Positions 1 through 11,800 of a stretch of 60,000 bases of DNA are shown here, piece after piece. The notes below the pieces were generated by a model that saw nothing but the letters and a program-made list of their open reading frames with translations, had not been told where the DNA came from and did not search any database. The stretch comes from Owenia fusiformis (lineage: Eukaryota; Annelida; Polychaeta; Sabellida; Oweniidae). The DNA lies in the NCBI GenBank assembly GCA_903813345.2, contig CAIIXF020000006.1, positions 19,477,936-19,537,935 on the forward strand, given 5' to 3'. Position numbers and translations under genes: made by a program. Position 1 is the first letter of the stretch. Each line of letters opens with the position of its first letter.

Positions 1-3
1 GAA

Positions 4-285
4 TCAATACAATGTTATATTAAGACTAATAAGAGATGAATCGTTTCTCATAATTTTTTCTGTACTCTCGTACTCTCCCCATGTTAAACCTATGAGGGAA
101 AACAAGGAAGTATAAATTTGTTCCTCCGCGAACTGCATCATGGGAAATATTTTGACCTTATAAGGAAAAATTTTCCTGTCTCCTCTTTTGAAGAGGGAAC
201 AACGATTTCGAGAATTGAGGTCCATGAAATAAGCAAACTTGCTGTTATTTTCACCATTCCCTGGTGTGACATCACAGTACAACAC
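4..285 (-). other. Unassigned 93-codon open frame at window edge
   Basis: An open minus-strand frame starting with ATG and including GLTWGEYESTEK. I recognise no domain, and there is no convincing splice acceptor or donor at its ends. It lies next to a repeat-rich element and may be transposon debris or chance. Confidence 0.15.
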
Positions 286-318
286 AATACATAGATCCTG
301 GATGATTGAATAGATACA

Positions 319-1641
319 CCCAGCCTATCATCAGGTTTTTGAGGCGTAGACCAAAAGTTAACCTTAAATGCGCCTTACTTTCAGGTCTAGACTAAAAGTA
401 TGCCTCTTTTACAGGTATTTTTAAGGCTTAGACCAAAACCTAGCCTAATTTACTCACACTAATTCCAGTTATAGACCTTATTTTCAGGCGTATAGACCAA
501 AACTGCGCCTTAAAAACCAAATCTAAACCACATTTACTTAGAAGATTTTAGAATAGACCTCACTGTAAGGCGTATAGACCAAAAGAGCGCCTGAAAAACT
601 TGAACAATTTCAAAATGACCAAATCTAGACCTGATAAACTAAGAACATTTTAGAATAGACCTCACTGACAGGCGTATAGACCAAAACTGCGCCTTAAAAA
701 CTTAAACATTTATAAAATGACCAAATCTAGACCTGATAAACATAGAATTTTTTTAAAAACTTAGAAAACATAAATCTGAAAAAGCCACACTTACTGTAGT
801 ATTTTGTCAGAATCACGAAGGAGACAGATTATAATATATTAGGTTAACAGACCAGTAAACTGTATTTTCAACTCCCTATTAATGGTTTTTATCAGAACTT
901 AAAAAAATAATCAAAATCTGGGAAACCTAAAGAAGGATGTCTGAAAATAATAAAATATTGAAATATTGCTAAATTTAAATGATGAAACAAAAATACATCA
1001 TATTAGAAGCCTACATATAATTTATATAAGAATACTGTGTAATTTTTGCTTCATCTTTCTAATGTGTTCATAGATCTGTATCTTATCCATGAGACAAGTT
1101 AATCCTAGAAAACAAAACAGCAATTCAAAATAAATGCAATTTATTTAACAACTATGGAGGGTACTGATATGTACTAAGTACTTTTCTAATTTGAAATAAC
1201 AAAACATGACCTGACCATACTTACAGGTATATGAGGCTTGTACCTGAAATGAGGTCTAGACCAAAAGTAGACCTTCAGGCCTAATTTCCATAATTGAAAT
1301 GTGCCTTAACGTAAGGTGTACACCAAAAGCAGAAGAGAAGTAGACCTGAAAACCAATAGTGAACCTCAAATAAGGCGTAGACCAAAAGTATACCTCAAAT
1401 ATAGACCTGATTTACAGATAGTTGAGTCTAGACCTCAAATATAGACCTGATAAACCTGATGAGGTCATTAAATGAGGTCTTCTTCTGGTCTACTTTTGGC
1501 TTAATTTAAATATTTGAAACGCGCCTGACTATGGGGATTTAACACAGAGAAAAACCAAAAGTAGACCAGAAGTACGCCTCATGAGTAGACCAAAAGTAGA
1601 CCTCAAATATTGACCAATATTGCGCCTGACGATAGGCTGGG
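319..1641. mobile_element. TIR element packed with AGACC/GGTCT-type motifs
   Basis: The ends form a 17-bp terminal inverted repeat: CCCAGCCTATCATCAGG at 319 and, inverted with one mismatch, at 1625-1641. Both flanks (about 340-750 and 1220-1630) are filled with short variants of GGCGTAGACCAAAAGT and TAGACCTGATAAAC; the centre (750-1200) is plain AT-rich sequence. No transposase frame is visible, so it looks non-autonomous. The class is not recognised. Confidence 0.6.
472..750 (+). repeat. Tandem repeat of about 102 bp, nearly three units
   Basis: Units beginning TAGACCTCACTG recur at 554 and 656, with a more diverged unit from about 472. Each carries one GGCGTATAGACCAAAA motif and one GCGCCT motif. 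It lies inside the 319-1641 element. Confidence 0.6.
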
Positions 1642-4600
1642 CAGGATCGTTCATATATGGAGAATTAAAGCATGGTTATGCTGAATTCTGATTGGTTGAT
1701 AAAATCAATTAGAGAATGGTCATGTTTGATTGATTTATGGATAAACCTATATATAATCAGCAGATTGCACTGAACTACTTCTTATGCAAAAAGAGTAATT
1801 CAATTTCCCAGGATTCACTGCTTGGTCAAGCATGAAATCCGCACACAATGCCATAACTTAATCAAGTGTTTTTTCTGAATTATACACATTTAAAGAGATT
1901 AAAAATATTGGAAAGTTTCATTTATGGAATAATAATGATGAAAATATGTCACTCTGCATCCATATTGTTCTGCAATGCATGAACAACAATGTCTTGATTA
2001 GGAGAACAAATGAAGGTCAAAAGAATGATGCTATTTGTCTCCTGGTTTCAATATACCATTAGAAAGGGGAAAGAGTCTAAAGTAATAACATTACAGATAT
2101 CTGCTAAAATGGCAATGAGCATTTTGAATTTTGTAAAATGTTTCTATTTTGAATAAATATGACAGCACATGGCCCCACTACCATTCCACCAACAACAAGA
2201 TTTTTGTATATAGTTACAACACTGAAAGCAAGCTCATAGTCAAGACTGAATGAAATCATATCTCATAAAGTTCTTATATTATCTCTGCTACATATTGCAA
2301 CATATAACTATTCATATTTTTTTGTCTAACAAAAATATTTAATAACAAATAGTTGCCATAGTAACCATAACTCATAAAAATAAAGACATCTGTTAGAATA
2401 TTATCCATTTATTAGTGTTCATTGTCACAGACTTTATTACAATTTTTTTGTTTTAGACATTTTGAATGCAAACTGCATCTATGATCACTAAATTTAAATT
2501 GAAAACAGTTGAAATGAATACAGGTAAATCTACTATTACGTCATTAACATATTTAATGTAATCTGTTAGAATATATTGAAAACTAAAAACTAGAGAGATA
2601 TTATGAGAACTTAAAGATTACAACTCATAACTGCAAAGATCATGCCATCCATCAAGTTGATTCAAATGTATCAAATCCTTCCTTTCAATTGCTGGTTATC
2701 TTCGACGCAGATGAGAATTATTTCTTAATCAATCATTAATATAAGAATTGAAAGTCAGTTTTTATTCTCATGTGCATTTGCCTTTCTGAAGATTGAAGGC
2801 TAGACACTTATGAGAAACCTTATATATACCAGTGAGGTTACAATGATCTCTTTGTGTGAAGACAATATTCTTTGGAAAGCAAGCTCATTGTCGCCAATGT
2901 TAAAATAATCATCACTTTTGGGTAAACCACGTACAAAAGCCGATTAAACAAATCCCCAAATCACCAAAAGCAAGATTTTATATAACAAGACTCATATTCC
3001 CTATTCTAATTACATCTCTATACTAAGCTTTGGATGCTAGGATGTTATATAACAATGGTGAATTATTCTTATTTCTGCAACATGTTACAATGATGATAAA
3101 CTAATCTAATAAAGTAAATTGATGATCACTTGAATCATGATTAAGGAGAATGGCTTTCACCTCTAACTGCAATTTCCCCTTAAAATTGTCACACTGTTTT
3201 CCTGTGTTAATTTCCAAATGATAATGGAACAGAATGTTACGAGCGTATATGGAGGCCATTTTTCAAAATGTTACACTCAGTTAGTGGAAACAAGAAAAGA
3301 CTATGAAAAATGAAGCTTGTTCAAGAAAATGTATTGGTTTGTTTAATGATACTAGTACTGGCAAGTAAAAAGGACAAGGTTCAAGTCCGCACAAACCAAC
3401 AAAGTCTTATAGATTTTTAGGTTCAAACACAGTCCTAACACAGAACGACAATTTTTAGAAAATACAGATAATTATTATCCTTTTACCATGGAGAACTTAA
3501 ACTGTATTTCTGATGAGTCAAATTCATTTCTGTTCATATGATTTATTCATTAGACACCTGCTGAAGAACACAACCTGGCATGTCTTGATTAAATTGAATA
3601 TCGTGCAACTTTATATGTAAGTCAAGATGACGAAAGTATCTCTGAATCAATTCAAGAATCTGAGAATGCGATAGCTATCAGGAATGATTTAGATTTACCA
3701 TAAATTACTTTCTACCAGAAAGAAAAGGCCAAATATTATGTACTCTACTGTACTTTGTGTTACGATCAATAAAAATATTTGTTTACCTTGGGCTTATTAA
3801 CCACTGTTAAGAAAGTAATAATTAATTAAAGTAATAATAAACAAAGGTGTTGGTTTTGATAAAGAATGAATCTAACTCTATGTGCAATGGATACAATTAA
3901 GGATAATGCCTCAAGATTTGAATAAAATACATTTAGTGCACAGCAAACTTGAAATTTTATCTACATTCTTAATATTTCAGAAGAGATTGAGAACATTTTA
4001 TGAATAATCATATGTACAGTAAAACCTGTGTTAGTGAACGCACCCCTCTAGTGAATATACAGGTGCATGTAGTACAGCAAAAATGCTGCGAGTCAAACCC
4101 TTGCTATAGTGAACACCTACATACAGTGAAGGTTTTTTCTCAGCAAATATACAAATGTTTTTCTGTAATTTGAAATGCTATACTGCCACCTTCAATATTT
4201 ATTCCCAGAATACCAATAATTGTCAGCGAGATAAAATACGAGCAAAATTTGCATCTAGCTGCTAATCTCCGACAAGGTCAGTATTTACGCCATAATTAGA
4301 GAATGGAAAACTGTCTTGGCAATGAGTTTTATGGTATTCTAATTTCCCAGAATTTCTTTTACTTATCAATGGGCATAAATGCCTAGGAAAAGCCACCATA
4401 TTATGAAGCCTAAGAAGGATTGATTAAAGGCTGTGGTAATAACATTACAGGATGACAATACAATATTAATGTCCAAAACAGGATCTGCAATAGACTGGTT
4501 TCGTCTAATCTAACCTATTCTCTCTACAAATGGTAGAATACATGTACATCCAATGTGTGAGCATAATACTGAGCCCGGATGTCTATTTCCCTTCATATCC

Positions 4601-5051
4601 TGTCATGTGAGATGAAAAAATATTGTAAAATTGAAATATGAAAAATAAAATGAGGTAATAATGTAAGTGTTAATCACAAGAATTGTGTTAAAATATAGAG
4701 TGTAGCATGGAGTATTGTAATACATACAGATAACATGCTAATTAAAGAAGGGGTCTATATTGGAAATCCTTGAAATGACTTATATCAGCCAGTGTTTCGA
4801 GGATTTCATCTGAGTGTGTGCATTTCCAATTCACCAGCTCTGCCCATTGATTACTTATTTACTAATGTAGCCTACAAGATTATTGTGCAAATTGTAAGAT
4901 TCCTTCCCATGGCTTACTCCTTTCCTTGATTTTACAATAAAAAGGGCAGAACCAAAAGTGGTAATACTTACTCTGTCTGTGTTAGATAATTACTGTTCTA
5001 TTCTAGATCTCTTCACACATTTATCTTATTACAACACAAATCACTTCAATC
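1642..5051. other. AT-rich stretch with no recognised gene
   Basis: No open frame with coding character, no WD-repeat exon and no tandem repeat was seen on either strand. It lies downstream of the last visible WDR31-type exon and is probably intron of that gene. The only repeat hint is near 4019-4140. Confidence 0.5.
4019..4140. repeat. Possible pogo/Tigger-type terminal fragment
   Basis: AGTAAAACCTGTGTTAGTGAA near 4018 resembles the CAGTAAAACCTGT ends of pogo/Tigger elements, and a related piece (TAGTGAACACC) follows within 100 bp. No partner end or transposase was found, so this is a weak call from memory of the family termini. Confidence 0.25.
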
Positions 5052-5490
5052 TTAGGCTGCGGTTTTGAACTGCCGTGGCGCAAGTATATTGCATAATATT
5101 TAATAAGTTTTCCCCCAAGGTATCATGAAAAAGAACAATGAGCCCATGCTTTGCAAATTACATGGTCACAAATTTCAACAAAAGCAGTTCATCCAAGCGC
5201 ACTTAAATTGCTAATTACGCTATGACAATCTTGCCAGCTAACTGCGTGTGTCAACTGCGTTGGCTTGTTGCTAGTGCACCACAGGAGTTCCACTGCAATA
5301 AACCATGATGTCTTTCAAAAGAATTATGTGATTGTAGGTGCGCTTGGACAAGCTGTTTTTTTTTTTAAATGTGTGGCCATGTTATTTGCTCCGCAGGGCC
5401 TGTTGATCTTTTTGTGATACCTGGGAAGATAACTCATACAAATATTATGCAATTGACTTGCGCCGTGAGCATTCAAAAACGCAGCCTTAA
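5052..5490. mobile_element. MITE-like element of about 440 bp with long inverted ends
   Basis: The left end (TTAGGCTGCGGTTTTGAA, then TGGCGCAAG and a GCATAATATT stretch) is matched inverted by the right end (AAATATTATGCA, TTGCGCCGTG, AACGCAGCCTTAA). The imperfect inverted repeats are about 80 bp. Related end sequence recurs at 28110-28200 and 29190-29276. There is no coding content. Confidence 0.6.
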
Positions 5491-5819
5491 TCTTCAGGTG
5501 AATGGCTATGCCAAAGAAAATAGGTAATCAGGCTTCGTTACTTTGATTTTTAGACAAATATTTCAAAAAGTCATTCTCCGAAGGTACCCCTCAAAGGACC
5601 ATTAATACAAATAAATATTTCATTTAAACCTCCTTTCAACTTAATGTAAAATAATATTTAGTTGACACCCATTGAATTCAAGAATTGCCTGAAGAATTGA
5701 GCACCAAATATATATGAGAAATGCCTGTTTTGAGTATGTGAAAGATTAATTTCAAATTCACACATGGATGAGATTCTGGTAGTTTCAAAGCTGGAGTTAC
5801 AATTAAATATTAACCTTAC

Positions 5820-8800
5820 CTTTGTGACTTCTTTGTCGTGACCATTCCAGACCTGCTGGACAACACCGGTGTTATAGTCATATAACAGTACGCTCTGGAA
5901 AATACAAAATATAAAAGTCGTATCACATTATAAAATACATGTATACTGGTACAAGATGTTTGAATGTATGAAAACCCCAATGTCCTCTGTCCTCTTTATG
6001 GGGAACCATTGTACTTTCTCAAATTTGCAATAAAAAAGATGTTTGAATATAAATTAGAAATGTTGGGGTCAGTTGGAGGTAAAGGTTTTCTAGGGATTAG
6101 TTTCTCCTCTGTGTAGTATGTATGTAGTATGTAGTTGCTTGTGTGAGTATCAAGGTATTAGGATAGTTGTTGTAATGAGGTCCTTGGAAAACCAATTGAG
6201 AGGGGAAAGGTAATCCCTTGGGATCATAAAATACTACAAGCTCTCTTACAAATTCTCTTAAAATATATAGCTTATATACCTCCCTATTCGGTTATCGTGG
6301 GTGATCCTGTATTCTTATCATGTAGCAATACGGAAAGAAAGAGTATGCAAAGATGGGACCCTTTACCCTATTGCTCATTCTCTTGAATTAACATAGTGTT
6401 GGTTGTCTGTTACAGTATACAATTAGTTTTCTGTATTCTATACATGTAGCAGACTTAGGCATACAGCGTAGAGATCAATTATCAGGGATCGGCAATGACT
6501 TAATGATGACTGCCATTTGCTGCAGTATAGTACTGATTTACAATGTATTGTCGATAAAATGCACAGATTCATTTTTCCGCTATGAGCAGTTATTCAAAGC
6601 AGATATAGGAAATGTGAGATTACAATGTTTGTTGAGATTAGCATTGTTTTAGATTGTAACAATGATGATATATGCCAACATACTCGGATGGTATATCATA
6701 TATTTCTTATTCTTATACTTTTCCGAATTAAATAATGCCAACAATGGGTAGGTAAATAAAAGATAGTATTTGCTGATTTGTGAGAATTTTCCTTGTTTTA
6801 CCTCAACTTTGGTCATTCTAACCCTGTATAAAGAGTTAACATCTCCAGAGGCAAGTCTTGTCCAGAATTCTAATGCACGTATGAAGCCTCTGGGGTTAAT
6901 CATGCAATTATTTATTTTTTACATCTTTTTTACGTTTTTGTATGAGTGTATCTATCAATATGATATGATTAGACATTTCTGCCAAATATGTAGATAGACG
7001 ATTTTGTTGTTAAATTATGCTTTATATTGACAGGCAGTGTCATATATAAAATAACATTGAATATTATTAAAACAAACTGAAAGGAACCATAAACTATCCT
7101 CAGGGGCTCTGGACAGTGGACAGTTACACATATTTTCAATAAATAATGCTGACATTACCATGGTTATGAGTTATGCATATTAATATAGAGTACTACAGTG
7201 ACATATTGTGTAGGGAGAGATCAAAATATATTGATGACTGAGTCTATTACCCAAATGATTCCCAACCAGTAAATAACAAATTCCTCCCATGATGCCTGCA
7301 AAATTAATGCTAAAACACATCATATTATAGATAGAGTTTTTTACGTTTTTGACCTATGAAAAATTAGGATTGATATCAGAATGAAGACCGATATATCAAC
7401 AAAATATTTATCTTTATATTCATCCAGATTCTTAAATATACAATTTCTTACATTGTAATACAAGTATGATGGCATTTTTTCTAACAGGAGATAGCTATAG
7501 CAATATAAGAAAGGATGATGAAGAATATGATGAATTTTTTCATCTTTTATGTGATTTTTGTGCTATCATTGTAATCAGGGAATATATCAGTAGTCATGCA
7601 AATGACATGAAAAATAACAGTCTGTTATTTTGGTTTGAGAAAATGTTAGAATACAAATTCAATATCAACCGTTAAGATGATCCAGAAGGCTGAAAATTTC
7701 AACCAAACTTTCACGTCATATCTATTGTTACATATTGAGATATTGCAATTGAAATTGCATCTGATTTATAATGAATATTTACTATAATTATGGCATTTAT
7801 TACATTATACCATAGTTAGCATGATATTCATAGGATAACATGTGAAAATAAAAACGGTATTTTTGTAATCAGTGGTAAAATATGATATTTTTAACAAATT
7901 TTCACTTAACCATAGCATACGGTTTTTTAGCCATGACATACGACGTCGTATGCGATGGTTTATGGATTTTTGCTACTTCAGACTCAAAACGAGGCTAAGT
8001 GTCAACATCGCCGGATCGTTGGGAAAATTCGAATTAAATGACTTAATTTCCGACGATTCTGATGATGACTTAAACTATGGAATAAAAAGAACATCCTATG
8101 ATTTACTCGTGATATGATTTTAATCCACTCATGGTTATTGATATCTGCACTCTCTCGCTACGCTCGCTCGTGCAGATATCATATCCATTCGTGGATAAAA
8201 ATCATATCACTCATAAATCATAGGATATCCTCTATTTATTCCATAGTTAGCATGATATTCATAGGATAACATGTGAAAATAAAAACGGTATTTTTGTAAT
8301 CAGTGGTAAAATATGATATTTTTGACAAATTTTCACTTAACCATAACATACGGTTTTTTAGCCATGACATACGACGTCGTATGCGATGGTTTATGGATTT
8401 TTGCTACTTCAGACTCAAAACGAGGCTAAGGGTCAACATCGCCGGATCGTTTGGAAATTCGAATTAAATAACTTAATTTCCGACGATTCTGATGATGACT
8501 TTAACTATGGAATAAAAAGAACATCCTATGATTTACTCGTGATATGATTTTTACCCACTCATGGATATTGATATCTGCACTCTCTCGCTACGCTCGCTCG
8601 TGCAGATATCATATCCATTCGTGGATAAAAATCATATCACTCATAAATCATAGGATATCCTCTATTTATAAAATATTGTGATATTATGGGTCATAAAATG
8701 TCAGTCATGGTATATGGCCACGATTTTATTGCTAAAAACATTGTACTATATTCTTTTTATGAAGTAGTACGATACAGAACACTAAATGTCATGGAGTGTT

Positions 8801-11800
8801 GGTCGGATCAGTTTTGGAAATAATAGATACATGTATATCCTTTAAAAGTTTTATATACATATACCATATGCATATGTGTACCCTAAGTCACTGAGATAGA
8901 TCCATGTTTCTTCAGAATAAAACCAATACCCAAAGGCTTCCTTCCATACAATAACTCATCAGATTAATATGTTATTTCTCTGAGGGCTAAAAAGGCCAGT
9001 ATTTCTCATAGGGCTGTTCATTTATACAATACAGTATAATTTCTCAAAGGGTTTTATAAATTTCTCTGTAAAATGGTTTGTATAAACAACAAGGCTACAG
9101 TATTCATTGATCAGATCATTACAGATAGATATGGATTAAATGTGAATAAATTGTAGTTTTTACACTGTACAACACAGAGAGGGATGGGGACACGGAGACA
9201 GCACAGAGAGGGAGGGGGCGCAGAAGCAACGCAAAGTGGGAGGGTGCACAGGAGCAACATAAAGTGGGAGGGTGAACAGAAGCAACGCAAAGTGGGAGGG
9301 TGAACAGAAGCAACACAGAGTGGGAGGGTGCACAGGAGCAACACAAAGTGGGAGGGTGAACAGAAACAACGCAAAGTGGTAGGGGGGCACAGAGGCTTCC
9401 CTTGTGGAAGGTGGCCCCAAGCACTAAGGCTGGCCTCTGCCACATAATGCAAGATAATTACCTTATCCTTACTTCCTGAGAGACAAACTCCTGGAGATAT
9501 TGCACTCACTGAGTTGACAGCATCGGAATGTACTTGCTCAAACTGACGGAATGTATCTGACTCAACTGTAGACTGTGAAGGGGTAACTCCTGTATGGTGC
9601 GGCATGGAGCTGAAACAAAAAATACAAATACACCATGATGCAAATTACACTATGATGCAAATTACACTCTGGGGTCCTCCAGTTGCAACTTATGATTTAG
9701 TTGCTAGTTATTGTAAATATTTGACAGTAGATAACTGTTTCCTGGGAATCATAAATAATGAAAAAAACATTCCATTCTGTCATATCAATAAGGAGTGTCC
9801 CTACTCAACTTATTGTATTCTATAATGAACTAACATATAAAAATAACCAAAACTATATTGAGATGATCACAGATTGGAAATATGAATATTTTGCCACAAA
9901 TGTTGATTATTCATATTTTGCCACAAATGTTGATTATTCATAATTTGACATTTTATAACATATCCATAATGTGAATGGAAACCTGTCCTTATCATATAAC
10001 ATAGGCCTTTTCATTATCATTAACTAATAGGGTTGGTTTGCTATTCCTAACAGCTGTTGAGTGATTCATGACTGAATAAAATGAGTTTTCCTGACAATAT
10101 GTTTCTAATCATTAGATCAATCCATTGCAAATGGCAAATATTGCGAATTTATGGGATGTTTATGCAAGTATTGCAATTATATGGGATGTATATGCAAGTA
10201 TTGCAATTATATGGGATATATATGCAAGTATTACAATTATATGGGATGTACCAGGTCGTTCAATAAGTTCACGGAAAAATGCTCTCATTTTAAAGATTTT
10301 ATATATTTTCTCATGAAATTTACACACAATCTATACAAAATACTTTCTGATTGATTCTTAAAATATCAGCATCTCTAATTTGATTGGTCAAAAGTAAGGG
10401 TTACTATGGTAACTTGACTTTTGGGTAGGCGGGGCACTTTTTACGTCACTTTATTCATTAGAAAAACAACAGAATAGTAGGCAATTTATGAGTATATCAC
10501 ATCCGCTTTCTACTTGTACATAATATTACTTAATGCAATCGTCACAACTATTGTCCCATACGGTTTTAGAAATATTCTCCCTCATGTTTAATGCACAGTC
10601 GCTTGCATTTAACCCATTGACGATGCAGTGCTCTGAAGCCATCTGGAAAACTTGTTTGAAAGGCAATCTGGACTGCAGTTGAAAGTAATTTCATTGTTCC
10701 ATAAAGTGCACCTCTTAGTTGATCCTTCATCCTAGTGAAAACAGCAAAATCAAGGATTGTCTCAACTGGAGTGTGTAACTTAAAGTTGGGGCAGCTTTGC
10801 CATCTATTTTACCAGTTATTTGTGATGGTTTCCTGCACAATATCAGCAGTGTAATCGAATCCTGATGGAAAAATTTAGAGTTTGGCACTTGAATGGTTAA
10901 GTTTTGATCAACTTATAATATTATTACTTTTTGTTGATTATCTGGCCCACTGGTACAGCATTGACTAGCAGGATTTCAGAAATGTTCATGAAAACAATGA
11001 ACATCAATTTCCCCTCAGAACATTTGTAATTCAAATAAGAACAAACAAAAAATAGGGATCCTTCATTTGCACATATTGATAGATTTTCTGTAATGGTAAA
11101 TTGTGTGACGTAAAAAGTGCCCCGCCTACCCAAAAGTCAAGTTACCATAGTAACCCTTATTTTTGACCAATCAAATAATAGATGCTGATATTATAAGAAT
11201 CAATCAGAAAGTATTTTTTGTACATTGTGTGAACATTTCATAAAAAAATATCGGAAATCTTTGAAATGAGAGCATTTTTCCGGGAACTTATTGAACGACC
11301 TGGTATATGCAAGTATTGCAATTATATGGGATGTATATGCAAGTATTGCAATTATATGGGATATATATGCAAGTATTACAATTATATGGGATGTATATGC
11401 AAGTATTGCAATTATATGGGATGTATATGCAAGTATTGCAATTATATGGGATGTATATGCAAGTATTGCAATTATATGGGATGTATATGCAAGTATTGCA
11501 ATTATATGGGATGTATATGCAAGTATTGCAATTATATGGGATGTATATGCAAGTATTGCAATTATATGGGATATTATGTATAACCATGATCTAATTCCAT
11601 GTTTGAATTAGTACAGATGTGACATCAACTCCGAACACCAACATATCTCCTTACGATCATCTTCAAACAACTTTCATTGGTCATATGCCTGGAGGATAAG
11701 CAAATGAGAAGACATACATGTAGTCCAATATTGCTTTTTAAAAATAGCTGTAACTACAACCTACTTTATCTAGTTCAAATCACACCCTCTATGTTTCCTG

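Noticed and set aside
7872-8117. 81-codon ORF in the duplicated 431-bp unit
   Set aside because: The frame is not kept in the second copy (base losses near 8440) and it ends in the hairpin; likely incidental.
9111-9461. Extension of the WDR31-type exon into a Leu/Cys/Pro-rich repeat protein
   Set aside because: The frame runs past a clear GTAATT donor at 9461 into the 28-bp minisatellite; exon 3 continues the WD blade instead.
10138-11573. CRISPR-like array of 30-bp direct repeats
   Set aside because: The repeats are head to tail without spacers, in a eukaryotic intron, and have no cas genes; this is a satellite.
11266-11611. Open frames of about 100 codons on both strands (CKYCNYMG repeats)
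   Set aside because: They arise because the 30-bp unit is a multiple of three; no start context, splice sites or non-repetitive protein sequence.
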